Below, piece after piece: positions 17,817 through 27,625 of a stretch of 64,000 bases of DNA. The position numbers were made by a program, and so were the translations under genes. The notes beneath the pieces were generated by a model. It saw only the letters and a program-made list of their open reading frames with translations. It did not search any database and had not been told where the DNA came from. Source of the DNA: Lysobacteraceae bacterium. GTDB taxonomy: Bacteria > Pseudomonadota > Gammaproteobacteria > Xanthomonadales > Xanthomonadaceae. Numbering within the stretch: the first letter of the stretch is position 1; each line of letters begins with the position of its first letter. Where the stretch lies: NCBI GenBank assembly GCA_026005075.1, contig BPKJ01000006.1:124001-188000 (forward strand). The letters run 5' to 3'.

Positions 17817-20186
17817 TCAGTTGCGCAGCGGCTTGCCGGTCTTGAGGGTGTGCAGGATCCGCTCCTGGGTCTTGGGCATTTGCGCGAGGGCCACGAAGTG
17901 CTCGCGCTCGAGGCGCAGCAGCCAGTCCTCGTCGACGAGCGCACCGCGGTCGACCTCGCCGCCGCACAGCACGGTCGCGATGCGCGAGGCGACCTCGTAG
18001 TCGTGCTCGGAGATGAAGCGGCCTTCGAGCATGTTGACCAGCATCATCTTGAAAGTGGCGATGCCGACATCCCCGGCGACCGGGATCTGCCGCGCCGGCA
18101 GCGGCGGGCGGTAGCCGGCATCCGCCAGCGCCCGGGCCTGGCTGCGGGCAACGTGGAGCACTTCCCAGGTGTTGAACACGACCGGATCCGACTCGCGCAA
18201 GAGACGCATCTCCCGGGCCTCGATCGCCGAGCCGGAGACCTTGCCCATGGCCACGGTCTCGAACATCGGCTTGAGCTGGGCGAACACGTCACCCCCCGGA
18301 CCCGCCGCACGCGCCGCACGCAGCGCGATCTCCTTGAGACCGCCGCCGGCCGGCAGCAGCCCCACGCCCGCCTCGACCAGGCCGACATAGCTCTCCAGCG
18401 CGGCGACCGTGCGCGAGGCGTGCATCTGCAGCTCGCAGCCGCCACCCAGTGCCATGCCGCGCACCGCGGCGACCACCGGCACCAGCGCGTACTTGATGCG
18501 CTGGCTGGCGCGCTGGAAGGTCGCCACCATCTGCTCGAACTCGTCAAGACGCCCGGCCTGCAGAGCATCGATCGCCCCGGCGAGGTCGGCGCCCGCCGAG
18601 AAGGGTTCCCTGGGCTGCCACAGGACGAGGCCGGCGAAATCCTGCTCGGCCACGTCGATCGCGCGCAGCAGGCCCTCCAGGACGCCGGCGGAGACGGTGT
18701 GCATCTTGGTCTTGAAGCTCAGCACCGCGATGCCGTCGCCGTCGTGCCACAGGCGCACCGCGTCGGTCTCGAACACGGTCTCGCCGGGCGCGAAGCGCTC
18801 GCCCAGCACCGGGTCCTTGAAGCGCTGGCGGGCATACACCGGGTTGTCGCTGCGCGGCACCATGCGGTGGCTGGCCGGGGCATAGCTGCCTTCGGCGCCA
18901 TGCACGCCCTCGCGGCCGTCGGTCACCCAGCCCGGGAGCGGGGCGTCGGCCATGGTCTTGCCGGCCTTGCGGTCTTCCTCGATCCACGCGGCCACCTTGC
19001 TCCAGCCCGCGGCCTGCCAGGTCTCGAACGGTCCCTGCTGCCAGCCGTATCCCCAGCGGATCGCGAGATCGACGTCGCGGGCGGTGTCGGCGATGTCGGC
19101 AAGGTGGAAGGCGCTGTAGTGGAACAGGTCGCGGAAGCAGGCCCAGAGGAACTGGGCCTGCCGGTGCGGGCAGGCGCGCAGGCGGGCGAACTTCTGCTCG
19201 GGGTCGCGCGTCTTGAGGATCTCCAGCACCTCGGGATCGACCTGTCCGGAGCTGGCGCGGTAGCTGCCGCTGTCCACGTCGATGACCTGGATCTCCTTGC
19301 CCTGCTTGCGGAAGAACCCGGCGCCGGCCTTCTGCCCCAGAGCGCCCTTGTCGATCAGCGCCTGCAGCCAGGACGGTGCCTTGAAGTGCGGGTGCCAGGG
19401 ATCGGCGGGCAGCGTCTCGGCCATGGTGCGGATGACATGCGCCATGGTGTCGAGGCCGACCACGTCGGCGGTGCGGTAGGTCGCGGACTTGGGGCGCCCG
19501 AGCAGCGGTCCGGTCAGCGCATCGACCTCGTCGAAGCCCATGCCGAAGGCCTGAGTGTGGTGCATGACCGCCAGCATCGAGAACACGCCGATCCGGTTGC
19601 CGATGAAGTTGGGCGTGTCCTTGGCGTACACCACGCCCTTGCCGAGCGTGCTGACCAGGAAGCTCTCGAGGCCCTCGAGCACGGCGCGCTCGGTGTTGCG
19701 GCACGGAATCAGCTCGGCGAGGTGCATGTAGCGCGGCGGGTTGAAGAAGTGCACGCCGCAGAAGCGTGGCTGCACCTCGGCGGGCAGGGCCTCGGCCATC
19801 GCGTTGATGGACAGGCCCGAGGTGTTGGAGGCGACCACCGCATGCGGGGCGATGTACGGCGCGATCTTGCGGTACAGGTCCAGCTTCCAGTCCATCCGCT
19901 CGGCAATCGCCTCGATGATCAGGTCGCAGTCACGGAGCAGCTCGAGATGCTGGTCGTAGTTGGCAGGAACGATGCTTCCGGCCAGCGACCGGCTCGCGTA
20001 GGGCGGAGGCGAGAGCTTGAGCAGGTTGGCCAGGGCCTTGTTGACGATGCCGTTCGGGTCGCCCTCGCGGGCGGGAAGGTCGAACAGCACGGTATCGACG
20101 CTGGCGTTGACCATGTGCGCGGCGATCTGGGCGCCCATGACGCCGGCGCCGAGGATGGCCACCTTGCGGATGCGAAGCTGGGACAT
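17817..20186 (-). CDS. fadN: 3-hydroxyacyl-CoA dehydrogenase / enoyl-CoA hydratase fusion (FadN type)
   Basis: A 789-residue bifunctional beta-oxidation enzyme. The NAD-binding dehydrogenase domain comes first (ILGAGVMG at about 10-17, then EAIAER and NTSGLSI), followed by the dehydrogenase C-terminal domains (about 190-400). The enoyl-CoA hydratase-like domain is last (about 480-720), with FSAGADL and RGMALGGGCEL oxyanion-hole segments. This order is the reverse of E. coli FadB and matches FadN-type proteins such as the B. subtilis one. It is co-directional with the PsrA-like regulator (33 bases upstream) and the thiolase (47 bases downstream). Confidence 0.9.
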   Translation of the reverse strand: MSQLRIRKVAILGAGVMGAQIAAHMVNASVDTVLFDLPAREGDPNGIVNKALANLLKLSPPPYASRSLAGSIVPANYDQHLELLRDCDLIIEAIAERMDWKLDLYRKIAPYIAPHAVVASNTSGLSINAMAEALPAEVQPRFCGVHFFNPPRYMHLAELIPCRNTERAVLEGLESFLVSTLGKGVVYAKDTPNFIGNRIGVFSMLAVMHHTQAFGMGFDEVDALTGPLLGRPKSATYRTADVVGLDTMAHVIRTMAETLPADPWHPHFKAPSWLQALIDKGALGQKAGAGFFRKQGKEIQVIDVDSGSYRASSGQVDPEVLEILKTRDPEQKFARLRACPHRQAQFLWACFRDLFHYSAFHLADIADTARDVDLAIRWGYGWQQGPFETWQAAGWSKVAAWIEEDRKAGKTMADAPLPGWVTDGREGVHGAEGSYAPASHRMVPRSDNPVYARQRFKDPVLGERFAPGETVFETDAVRLWHDGDGIAVLSFKTKMHTVSAGVLEGLLRAIDVAEQDFAGLVLWQPREPFSAGADLAGAIDALQAGRLDEFEQMVATFQRASQRIKYALVPVVAAVRGMALGGGCELQMHASRTVAALESYVGLVEAGVGLLPAGGGLKEIALRAARAAGPGGDVFAQLKPMFETVAMGKVSGSAIEAREMRLLRESDPVVFNTWEVLHVARSQARALADAGYRPPLPARQIPVAGDVGIATFKMMLVNMLEGRFISEHDYEVASRIATVLCGGEVDRGALVDEDWLLRLEREHFVALAQMPKTQERILHTLKTGKPLRN

Positions 20187-20219
20187 GGAGGTCTCCGTGT
20201 TGGACTGAGGTTGGGGGGA

Positions 20220-20840
20220 TCAGGCCGCGCGCAGGCCGGCGGCAGCGAAACGGACCAGCTCATCGGCGGCGCGGCGGCAGTGCTCCTGCTCGCTGAGCCC
20301 CGGCGGACGCTTGATCTGGCCGAAGTCGGCCATGGCATAGGTGAGCGCCCCGGCGATGAAGTCGAGCCGCCAGTACAGGCGGTCGCGCGGCAGGCCGGGC
20401 AGGGCGGTGGCGATGGCACGGGCGAACTCGCGCATCACGTGACCGTAGTTGTCGGACAGGAAGCTGCGCAGCTGCTCGTCCTTCTCGGCATAGGCACGCG
20501 CGATCACCCGCACGAAGGCGCTCCCGCCGCGCCGGTCGAGGCTGAGTTCCAGGGCTGGCTCGATGAAGGCGGCGAGGATGCCCTCGAGGTCGGAAGGATC
20601 GCGCGCCTCCACCCCGCGCAGGGCTTGCAGGCGGCGGTGGCTCAGTTCGTCCAGGCGGCGCCGGAACACCTCGTTGATCAGGTTGCGCTTGGAGCCGAAG
20701 TGGTAGTTGACCGCGGCGAGATTGACGTCGGCCTTGCTGGTGACCTGCCGCAGCGAGGTCTCGGCAAAGCCGTGCTGCGCGAACAGGGCCTCGGCGGCGC
20801 CGAGGATCCGTTCCTTGGTGGAGAAGTGCGGGTTGCTCAT
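20220..20840 (-). CDS. psrA: TetR-family regulator, PsrA-like
   Basis: A 206-residue TetR-type repressor. The N-terminal helix-turn-helix (about 6-55; [32 protein letters not shown]) closely resembles Pseudomonas PsrA, a long-chain fatty-acid-responsive repressor of beta-oxidation genes. The C-terminal half is a ligand-binding domain of TetR_C type. The ATG at 20840 places the HTH at the expected distance; the frame continues upstream through the promoter and is not used. It is first in an operon with fadN and thiolase, and a PsrA-style palindrome lies 14 bases upstream, suggesting autoregulation. The psrA symbol is by similarity of the HTH and context. Confidence 0.8.
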   Translation of the reverse strand: MSNPHFSTKERILGAAEALFAQHGFAETSLRQVTSKADVNLAAVNYHFGSKRNLINEVFRRRLDELSHRRLQALRGVEARDPSDLEGILAAFIEPALELSLDRRGGSAFVRVIARAYAEKDEQLRSFLSDNYGHVMREFARAIATALPGLPRDRLYWRLDFIAGALTYAMADFGQIKRPPGLSEQEHCRRAADELVRFAAAGLRAA

Positions 20841-20853
20841 GCCGGAGCCTGAG

Positions 20854-20869
20854 TCAAACGTTCGTTTGA
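20854..20869. promoter_or_regulatory. PsrA-type operator palindrome
   Basis: TCAAACG-TT-CGTTTGA: a perfect 7-bp inverted repeat with a 2-base spacer. It fits the published PsrA box pattern of (G/C)AAAC, a short spacer and GTTT(G/C). It lies between the predicted promoter and the start codon of the PsrA-like gene, where bound repressor would block transcription. Confidence 0.72.
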
Positions 20870-20877
20870 GGTGGGCC

Positions 20878-20906
20878 ACGCTAGCGCCCCCGGAAGGCGA
20901 AGTCAA
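20878..20906 (-). promoter_or_regulatory. Predicted promoter of the psrA-fadN-fadA operon
   Basis: On the minus strand: -35 TTGACT (20901-20906), a 17-base spacer, and -10 TAGCGT (20878-20883). The -35 is close to consensus and the -10 is weak. The palindrome at 20854-20869 falls just downstream, about where transcription would begin. Confidence 0.5.
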
Positions 20907-21039
20907 CGCGTCCCCGGGATTTCCCCATGTCCCGCAAAAGGCCAGCCAAAGCCGCAAGTTATCTGCTACTCTTGAGGGCTGTTGCGACCTTGCGAGGGGT
21001 CGCGTCCGCCTTCTTCCCAAGACCTTCACGGAGATCCAC

Positions 21040-21465
21040 ATGGCGCTGGAGCGCACCTTGTCCATCATCAAGCCCGATGCGGTTGCCAAGAACGTCATCG
21101 GCCAGATCTACACCCGTTTCGAGAACGCCGGGCTGCGCATCGTCGCCGCGAAGATGAAGCACCTCTCGCGCAAGGAGGCCGAGGGCTTCTACGCGGTCCA
21201 CCGCGAGCGCCCCTTCTTCCCGGCGCTGGTCGAGTTCATGACCTCCGGGCCGGTGATGATCCAGGTGCTGGAGGGCGAGAACGCCATCGCCCGCAACCGC
21301 GAGCTGATGGGTGCGACCAATCCGAAGGAAGCCGCCCCGGGGACCATCCGCGCCGATTTCGCGCAGTCCATCGACGCCAATGCCGTGCACGGCTCGGACA
21401 GCCCCGAGAACGCGGCGATCGAGATCGCCTATTTCTTCTCGACCACCGAGCTCTGCCCCCGCTGA
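21040..21465 (+). CDS. ndk: Nucleoside diphosphate kinase
   Basis: A 141-residue Ndk, which transfers the gamma phosphate of ATP to other nucleoside diphosphates through a phosphohistidine. The catalytic histidine is H117 in [20 protein letters not shown] at the N-terminus and the [11 protein letters not shown] segment bind nucleotide. The ATG at 21040 gives the family length; the open frame upstream overlaps the divergent psrA gene and its promoter. rlmN begins 13 bases after the stop, matching the conserved ndk-rlmN-pilW-rodZ order of many gammaproteobacteria. Confidence 0.97.
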   Translation: MALERTLSIIKPDAVAKNVIGQIYTRFENAGLRIVAAKMKHLSRKEAEGFYAVHRERPFFPALVEFMTSGPVMIQVLEGENAIARNRELMGATNPKEAAPGTIRADFAQSIDANAVHGSDSPENAAIEIAYFFSTTELCPR

Positions 21466-21478
21466 CCGGAGTACCTTC

Positions 21479-22627
21479 ATGACCGGGAACGCCTCCCTCG
21501 TGAACCTGTTCGACCTCGATCGGACAGCGATGGAGGCGTTCTTCGCCGAGCTCGGCGAGAAGCGCTTCCGCGCCCACCAGGTCATGAAGTGGATCTACCA
21601 CCGCCACGTCACCGACTTCGGGCAGATGACCGATGTCGGCAAGGCCTTGCGCGCCCGGCTGGAGGAGCGTGCCGAGATCCGGCCGCCGGGGGTCCTGTAC
21701 GACAAGGCCTCGGCCGACGGCACCCACAAGTGGCTGCTGGGCATGGATGCCGGCAACGCGGTGGAGACGGTGTTCATCCCCGACCGCGGTCGCGGCACCC
21801 TCTGTGTGTCCAGCCAGGTCGGCTGCGGCCTCAACTGCCAGTTCTGCTCGACCGCGACCCAGGGCTTCAACCGCAACCTGAGCACGGCCGAGATCATCGG
21901 TCAGGTCTGGATCGCGGCCCGCCACCTCGGCAATCGGCCCCACATCGAGCGTCGCCTGACCAACGTCGTGATGATGGGCATGGGCGAGCCGCTGCTGAAC
22001 TTCGATGCAGTGGTGCGGGCGATGAGCCTGATGCGCGACGACCTCGGCTTCGGGCTGGCCAACAAGCGCGTCACCCTCTCGACCTCGGGCCTGGTGCCGA
22101 TGATCGATCGCCTGGCCGAGGAGAGCGACGTTGCCCTCGCGGTTTCCCTGCACGCGCCCAACGATGCGCTGCGCACGGAACTGATTCCGCTCAACAGGAA
22201 ATACCCGATCGCCGAGCTGATGGATGCCTGCGTTCGCTACCTCGCGCGCAAGCGCCGGGGCGAGGCGGTCACCTTCGAGTACACGCTGATGAAAGGCGTG
22301 AACGATGCGCCGGAGCACGCGCGCGAGCTTGCGGCCCTGATGCGGGCGTTCTGCAACAAGGCCCAGTACGCGGATGCGGCCAAGGTCAACCTGATCCCGT
22401 TCAATCCGTTTCCGGGGACCCGCTTCGAGCGCAGCGACGAGGCGACCGTACGCGCCTTCCAGAAGATCCTTCTGGACGCCGGCGTCCTGACCACGGTGCG
22501 GCGAACCCGCGGCGACGACATCGACGCGGCCTGCGGGCAGCTCAAGGGACAGGTCATGGACCGCACCCGCCGGCAGGCGAGTTTCCGACGGCAACTGGAG
22601 AAGGGAGAGCGCCCGCATGCGGCTTGA
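21479..22627 (+). CDS. rlmN: 23S rRNA/tRNA adenine-C2 methyltransferase RlmN
   Basis: A 382-residue radical-SAM enzyme methylating C2 of A2503 in 23S rRNA and A37 in some tRNAs. The 4Fe-4S motif CX3CX2C is C116, C120, C123 in [11 protein letters not shown]. The cysteine near residue 361 ([12 protein letters not shown]) is at the place of the second methyl-carrying cysteine. [12 protein letters not shown] binds SAM. The ATG at 21479 starts the conserved N-terminal domain. It overlaps pilW by 11 bases. Confidence 0.96.
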   Translation: MTGNASLVNLFDLDRTAMEAFFAELGEKRFRAHQVMKWIYHRHVTDFGQMTDVGKALRARLEERAEIRPPGVLYDKASADGTHKWLLGMDAGNAVETVFIPDRGRGTLCVSSQVGCGLNCQFCSTATQGFNRNLSTAEIIGQVWIAARHLGNRPHIERRLTNVVMMGMGEPLLNFDAVVRAMSLMRDDLGFGLANKRVTLSTSGLVPMIDRLAEESDVALAVSLHAPNDALRTELIPLNRKYPIAELMDACVRYLARKRRGEAVTFEYTLMKGVNDAPEHARELAALMRAFCNKAQYADAAKVNLIPFNPFPGTRFERSDEATVRAFQKILLDAGVLTTVRRTRGDDIDAACGQLKGQVMDRTRRQASFRRQLEKGERPHAA

Positions 22628-23381
22628 GCCGGTGGCTTTTGCTTTCGTTCTCGTCCTGCTCGGAGGCTGTGCGGCTCCGGGCACGCGATCCCTAGCGGGC
22701 GAGGCCACGCCGGCGCAGGAGGCCGCCGCGCTCCAGGTCAAGCTGGGCCAGGAGTACCTGCGCAAGGGGGATCTCGAAACCGCTCGGGACAAGCTGCAAC
22801 GCGCCTTGCAGCTCGACCCCCGGTCGGTGGACGCGCACACCGTGATGGGCTTGCTCAGCGAGCGGATCGGGCGCCCGGAGGCGGCGGAGCATCACTACCG
22901 CAAGGCGGTCGAGCTCAAGCCCGAGGACGGTGCGGTGAACAACAACCTTGGCGTCTTCCTGTGCGGACAGGGCCGGTATGCCGAGGCCGACCGGCATTTC
23001 CGCGCGGCCTTGAAGGATCCCTTCTACCGCACGCCGGCTGCGGCGCTTGCCAACGCGGGGGTGTGCCGGCTGCAGGACGGCGATGATGCCGGGGCCGAGG
23101 ATTACCTTCGCCGCACCCTCGAGGTCGACCGCAACAACCTCATCGCGCTGGCCGCGCTGGCCGGCATCGCGCACCGCAAGGGCGAGGACCTGCGGGCACG
23201 CGCCTTTCTCCAGCGTTACCAGGCCCTGGCCGAGCTCGATGCCGCGCTGCTGCGGCTGGGCATCGAGGTCGAGCAGGGGCTCGGGGACGAACAGGCCGCC
23301 GGACGGTACCTCGAGGAGCTGCGGCGGCGTTTTCCGGACAGCCAAGCGCCTGCAGGGCCGAGCGGGGGTTCCAGCCCATGA
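22617..23381 (+). CDS. pilW: Type IV pilus biogenesis/stability lipoprotein PilW (PilF)
   Basis: A 254-residue TPR lipoprotein that helps assemble the outer-membrane secretin of type IV pili. The signal peptide ends in the lipobox LGGC with C18 as the lipidated residue. At least five TPR-like helical pairs follow from about residue 35 to 225, with the [19 protein letters not shown] segment typical of PilW/PilF. It begins inside the end of rlmN and its stop overlaps the rodZ start (ATGA). Together with comEC it is consistent with a pilus-based DNA uptake system. Confidence 0.92.
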   Translation: MRLEPVAFAFVLVLLGGCAAPGTRSLAGEATPAQEAAALQVKLGQEYLRKGDLETARDKLQRALQLDPRSVDAHTVMGLLSERIGRPEAAEHHYRKAVELKPEDGAVNNNLGVFLCGQGRYAEADRHFRAALKDPFYRTPAAALANAGVCRLQDGDDAGAEDYLRRTLEVDRNNLIALAALAGIAHRKGEDLRARAFLQRYQALAELDAALLRLGIEVEQGLGDEQAAGRYLEELRRRFPDSQAPAGPSGGSSP

Positions 23382-24277
23382 ACCAGTCCATCCAGCCGCC
23401 CTCCACGACCACGGTCGGAACACGCCTTCGCGCTGCGCGTGAGCGCGAGGGCTGGACCCGTCAGGAGGTCGCCCACCGGCTCCATCTCCCGACCTCCATG
23501 ATCGAGGCGATGGAGGAGGACCGTTTCGAGGTGCTCGGCGCACCGGTCTACGTGCGCAGCCATCTCGGAGGCTACCTGCGCCTGATGGGGTTGCCGCAGG
23601 CGCTGCTGGACCAGGTGCTCGCGCAGCTCGGTGCGGCCCCGCCTGCGCTCCGCAGCGCCACCCGCACGCCGCCCCTGCAGCGGTTCGTGGACCGCTATGC
23701 GATGCGGGCGGTGTACGTGATCCTCACCCTGTCGGTGCTGCTCCCGGCCCTGTGGGTGGCCATGGGCAGCGGCCGGCTGGACCCCTTGGTGAGGCCCGGC
23801 CAGCCGGTGACGCGATCGCTCGACGCCGTTCCGCCGCCCACTACGGAACCTGCATCCGACGCACCCCTGGAGCCGGCCAGCCTGGGCGGATTCGAGGCGG
23901 CGGATCCCGAACCGGTCGCCGCGGTGCAGACCGGCGCCGACCCGGCGCGCGAGACGGTGCGGGCCTCGATCGCGCCCTTCTACGCCGCGCCCCCGGACGA
24001 ATCCGACTCGAGGTCCGGATGGATCCTCCGCTTCCGTGGTGACAGCTGGCTGGAGGTGCAGGACGCCAGCGGCCGCAGGCTGGAGTACGGACTGGTGCGT
24101 GCCGGCAGCGAGCGCCGCTTCCCGGCGGAGGAGGTCGCCCGGGTCGCGCTGGGGAATGCCGTGGCCGTGGACGTGCTGCGCGACGGCGACCGGATCGACC
24201 TCGCCCCGTTCCGCAGGGCCAACGTGGCCCGTTTTGAAGTATCCTCCGACGGCTCGCTGAGGCCGGTTCGCGACTGA
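23378..24277 (+). CDS. rodZ: Cytoskeletal protein RodZ
   Basis: A 299-residue RodZ-type protein linking MreB filaments to the wall-synthesis complex. An N-terminal cytoplasmic helix-turn-helix domain (about 14-80; GTRLRAAREREGWTRQEVA, then VYVRSHLGGYLRLMGL) is followed by one membrane helix (about 110-129), a proline- and acid-rich linker (about 140-205) and a periplasmic beta domain (DUF4115, about 208-290; DSWLEVQDASGRRL). It is coupled to pilW. ispG and hisS, which often follow, are missing here. Confidence 0.93.
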   Translation: MNQSIQPPSTTTVGTRLRAAREREGWTRQEVAHRLHLPTSMIEAMEEDRFEVLGAPVYVRSHLGGYLRLMGLPQALLDQVLAQLGAAPPALRSATRTPPLQRFVDRYAMRAVYVILTLSVLLPALWVAMGSGRLDPLVRPGQPVTRSLDAVPPPTTEPASDAPLEPASLGGFEAADPEPVAAVQTGADPARETVRASIAPFYAAPPDESDSRSGWILRFRGDSWLEVQDASGRRLEYGLVRAGSERRFPAEEVARVALGNAVAVDVLRDGDRIDLAPFRRANVARFEVSSDGSLRPVRD

Positions 24278-24414
24278 GGCCGCGGCGCTGCCGCCCGCGG
24301 TCCGCAGCGCACCCCGTCGCGGTCCGCGGCCGGTCAAGTACCCGTTCATGACGGCGCGGCCATCGTGGGGCGCCCGTCCACTCCCATCCAACTGCAACCC
24401 GGGATCCTTCCGCA

Positions 24415-25059
24415 ATGAGTATCGAACTGATGGACGAACACGAGCAGGGCGAACGCGTCCGCGCATGGCTGCGCGAGAACGGCGCCTCGATCGTGACCGG
24501 CATCGCGCTTGGCATCGCCGCTATCGCAGGCTGGCAGTGGTGGCAGAGCCATCGCATGCAGCGCGCCCTGGAGGCCTCCACGCAGTTCGCGGCCCTGAGT
24601 CAGGCGCTGGAGTCCAGCGACCGCGATCTGGTCGAGCGCCTGGCGGGGGTCCTGGTCAAGGACCATGCCGACTCGCCCTACGCCGCGCTCGCCGCTCTGG
24701 CCTGGGCGAGCCAGCAGGTCGAAGGCGGCGAGCTGCAGGGCGCTGCGGCGACCCTCGAGCAGGCGCGGGCGCTGAAGCTCGAGCCGGAGCTGGCGCAGCG
24801 GATCGATACCCGCCTCGCGCGGATCCACACCGCGAACGGTCAGGCCGAGAAGGCGCTCGCCCTGCTCGAGGGCAGCAAGCAGGCCTCGGCCCTCGAGGCA
24901 CGCGGCGATGCCCTGCTGGCGCTGGGACGTGCCCAGGAGGCGGCCGAGGCCTACCGCGAGGCGCACAAGGCCCTCGATGCGACCCTCACCCAGCGGCGCG
25001 TGCTGGAGCTGAAGCTCGCCGACCTCGGCATCGTCGACAACGATGGAGAGCAGGGGTGA
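24415..25059 (+). CDS. yfgM: YfgM-family periplasmic chaperone / SecYEG ancillary protein
   Basis: A 214-residue single-pass membrane protein. A short cytoplasmic N-terminus (DEHEQGERVRAWLRENG) is followed by one membrane helix (about 24-43) and a periplasmic TPR-like domain. This is the YfgM family (TPR_21), which associates with SecYEG and PpiD to help secreted proteins. Length fits. It is coupled to bamB (GTGA overlap), the conserved yfgM-bamB-der order. The 137 bases upstream are GC-rich with small hairpins and show no clear promoter. Confidence 0.92.
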   Translation: MSIELMDEHEQGERVRAWLRENGASIVTGIALGIAAIAGWQWWQSHRMQRALEASTQFAALSQALESSDRDLVERLAGVLVKDHADSPYAALAALAWASQQVEGGELQGAAATLEQARALKLEPELAQRIDTRLARIHTANGQAEKALALLEGSKQASALEARGDALLALGRAQEAAEAYREAHKALDATLTQRRVLELKLADLGIVDNDGEQG

Positions 25060-26210
25060 GAAGGCTCGTCTGGATCGTCCTCGCCACGCTCGGCCTCGCC
25101 GGCTGCGGCCTCTTCAAGAGCAAGACCAACCGCGAGAACATCGAGCCGCCCGCCGAGCTCGTGGACATCGCGGCCCCGGCTCCGTTGCGGCGCGTGTGGA
25201 GCGCCTCGACCGGGGAGGGTGAGCGCAGGCTGGGCCTGCGGCAGTCGGTCGGCCTCGATGGGGACCGCGTGTTCGCGGCCGACCCCGGCGGGGATCTGAC
25301 CGCCTTCGATCTCGCGACCGGGCGTGTGCTCTGGCGCGCCGAGACCGGACTGCGTCTGTCCGGCGGACCCGGCGTCGGCGAGGCGAGCCTCGTCGTCGGC
25401 AGCCTCGATGGCGAGGTGGTGGCCTTCAATCCCGACAACGGCAACGAACGCTGGCGCGCGCGGGTGTCCTCCGAGGTGATCAGCCGCCCGGCGATCGGGC
25501 GCGGTGTGGCGGTGGTTCGGGTCAACGATGGGCGCACCTTCGCCTTCTCGATCACCGACGGCAGCCGTCGCTGGGCATGGGATCACGGCATGCCGGCGCT
25601 CACCCTGCGCGGCAATCCGGCGCCGGTGATCGCGGGCGACCGCGTCATCATCGGCCACGACGACGGCACGGTAAGCGCGCTCTCGCTCGAGGACGGCAAC
25701 CCGATCTGGGAACAGCGGGTGGCCGAGCCCAAGGGGCGCAGCGAACTCGACCGCATGGTCGATGTCGATGGCGAGATCGTGGTCTCGGGCGCGGAGGTCT
25801 ACGTGGCGAGCTTCAACGGCCAGATCCAGGCGCTCGACCTTGGCAGCGGACGCTCGCTGTGGAACCGCGAGATGTCGGTCTACGCAGGGCTCGCGCTCGC
25901 CGGCGACCGCCTGCTGGTCGCCGATCGCGACGGCACCGTGTGGGCGCTCGACCGCCGCACCGGCTCGGCGCTGTGGCGACAGGAGGCGCTCGCGCATCGC
26001 TGGCTCACCGCGCCGGCGGTAGCGGCGCCGTACCTGGTGCTGGGTGACCTCGAGGGCTACGTGCACTGGCTGTCGCTGGAGGACGGTTCGCTGCGGGCCC
26101 GCGAGCGGGTGGGGCGCAAGCCGATTCGCGCCCGGCCCGAGGTCGCCGAAGGCACGGTGATCGTCCGCGGGACGCGCGGGAAGCTGGTCGCGTTCCGGGC
26201 CGAGGGGTGA
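25056..26210 (+). CDS. bamB: Outer-membrane assembly lipoprotein BamB
   Basis: A 384-residue lipoprotein of the BAM complex, which folds beta-barrels into the outer membrane. Starting at the GTG at 25056 gives a signal peptide with lipobox LAGC and C17 as the lipidated residue. The rest is an eight-bladed PQQ-type propeller with repeats such as GDLTAFDLATGRVLWR, GEVVAFNPDNGNERWR and GTVWALDRRTGSALWR. Overlap with yfgM indicates coupling. der follows. Confidence 0.95.
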   Translation: MRRLVWIVLATLGLAGCGLFKSKTNRENIEPPAELVDIAAPAPLRRVWSASTGEGERRLGLRQSVGLDGDRVFAADPGGDLTAFDLATGRVLWRAETGLRLSGGPGVGEASLVVGSLDGEVVAFNPDNGNERWRARVSSEVISRPAIGRGVAVVRVNDGRTFAFSITDGSRRWAWDHGMPALTLRGNPAPVIAGDRVIIGHDDGTVSALSLEDGNPIWEQRVAEPKGRSELDRMVDVDGEIVVSGAEVYVASFNGQIQALDLGSGRSLWNREMSVYAGLALAGDRLLVADRDGTVWALDRRTGSALWRQEALAHRWLTAPAVAAPYLVLGDLEGYVHWLSLEDGSLRARERVGRKPIRARPEVAEGTVIVRGTRGKLVAFRAEG

Positions 26211-26216
26211 CGGGGC

Positions 26217-26220
26217 GAGG
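26217..26220 (+). promoter_or_regulatory. Ribosome-binding site deciding the der start
   Basis: GAGG five bases before the ATG at 26226. A GTG at 26220 is in frame but overlaps this site, so the ATG is preferred. Confidence 0.55.
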
Positions 26221-26225
26221 TGGCC

Positions 26226-27623
26226 ATGCTTCCGCTGCTGGCCCTGGTCGGACGCCCGAACGTCGGCAAGTCAACCCTTTTCAATGCCCTGACCCGGAGC
26301 AGGGATGCCCTCGTCGCCAACCAGCCGGGGGTGACGCGTGACCGCCAGTACGGGGTGTGCCGGCTGCTCGATCGCCCCTTCCTGGTGGTCGATACCGGAG
26401 GTCTCACCGACGCCAGCGAGGGCCTCGCAGCCCTGACCTGCCAGCAGTCCCTGCAGGCCATGCGGGAAGCGGCGGTGATCGCGCTGGTGGTCGATGCTCG
26501 CGACGGCCTGCTCGCGCAGGACCGCCAGGTCGTGGACGAGGCGCGCCGCTGCAACCGTCCCCTCCTGCTGCTGGTGAACAAGACCGACGGCCTCGATCCC
26601 GACCAGGCCCTGGCCGAGTTCGCGCCGCTCGGCGTGCAGCCCGCGTTTGCCGTCGCCGCCTCGCACCAGCGCGGACTTGGGCCCGTGCTGGAAGCGGTCG
26701 CCGCGCGCCTGCCGCAGGAGGACACGCCGTCCTGGCTCGACGATGCCGATCCCGCGCGGATGCGCCTTGCCATCGTCGGACGTCCGAACGTCGGCAAGTC
26801 CACCCTCGTCAACCGCCTGCTCGGCGAGGAAAGGGTGATCGCCTCGGACGTCCCCGGCACCACCCGCGATGCGATCGCGGTCGACCTCGAGCGCGACGGC
26901 CGGAAATACCGGCTCATCGACACCGCGGGCATCCGCCGGCGCGCGCGGGTCGAGGAAGCGGTCGAGAAGTTCAGCGTGCTCAAGACCCTGCAGGCGATCG
27001 AGTCGGCGCAGGTGGTGGTCGTGCTGCTCGACGCCGGCGAGGGCGTGACCGACCAGGACGCCACCGTGCTCGGTCAGGTGCTCGAGGCCGGGAAGGGGCT
27101 GGTCATCGCCCTGAACAAGTGGGACGGGCTCGACGCCTACCAGCGCGAGCAGTGCCTTGCCGATGTCGGCCGCAAGCTGGCCTTCGTCGAGTACGCACCG
27201 GTGCTGCGCCTCTCCGCCAGGCATGGCTCCGGCATCGGCGAGCTGTTCCGAGCGATCCATCGCACCCATGCCTCGGCCACGCGCCAGTTCACCACCTCCG
27301 AGCTGACCCGCGCGATCGAGGCGGCCTACGAGGCGCTGCAGCCCCCCGTGGTGCGCGGGCACGTGGCCAAGCTGCGCTACGCGCACCCGGGTGGCACCAA
27401 TCCGCCGACCGTGGTCATCCACGGCAGCCGGGTCGGCTCGATTCCCGTCAGCTACAAGCGCTACCTCGAGAACTTCCTGCGCCGTCGCTTCAAGCTGGTG
27501 GGCACACCGCTGCGGCTGGAGTTCCGCGCCGGCGAGAACCCCTACGAGGGCCGCAAGAACGAGCTCACCGAACGCCAGATCCAGCGTCGGCGCAGGTTGA
27601 TGCGCCACGCAAGAAAGCGCTGA
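26226..27623 (+). CDS. der: Ribosome-assembly GTPase Der (EngA)
   Basis: A 465-residue tandem GTPase needed for 50S subunit assembly. There are two G domains, each with a [10 protein letters not shown]-loop: the first at about 9-17 and the second at about 182-190. Matching G3 (DTGG, DTAG) and G4 (NKTD, NKWD) motifs follow. A C-terminal KH-like domain ends in the basic [17 protein letters not shown] tail. The start was chosen from the ribosome-binding site; the GTG at 26220 would add two residues. It lies 15 bases after bamB. Confidence 0.97.
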   Translation: MLPLLALVGRPNVGKSTLFNALTRSRDALVANQPGVTRDRQYGVCRLLDRPFLVVDTGGLTDASEGLAALTCQQSLQAMREAAVIALVVDARDGLLAQDRQVVDEARRCNRPLLLLVNKTDGLDPDQALAEFAPLGVQPAFAVAASHQRGLGPVLEAVAARLPQEDTPSWLDDADPARMRLAIVGRPNVGKSTLVNRLLGEERVIASDVPGTTRDAIAVDLERDGRKYRLIDTAGIRRRARVEEAVEKFSVLKTLQAIESAQVVVVLLDAGEGVTDQDATVLGQVLEAGKGLVIALNKWDGLDAYQREQCLADVGRKLAFVEYAPVLRLSARHGSGIGELFRAIHRTHASATRQFTTSELTRAIEAAYEALQPPVVRGHVAKLRYAHPGGTNPPTVVIHGSRVGSIPVSYKRYLENFLRRRFKLVGTPLRLEFRAGENPYEGRKNELTERQIQRRRRLMRHARKR

Positions 27624-27625
27624 GC

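Noticed and set aside
17850-20852. 1000-codon plus-strand frame across fadN and psrA
   Set aside because: The minus-strand genes are unambiguous and this frame reads as low-complexity sequence.
24278-24414. Possible small RNA or riboswitch before yfgM
   Set aside because: Only short GC-rich hairpins are visible, with no recognisable aptamer core, promoter or terminator.
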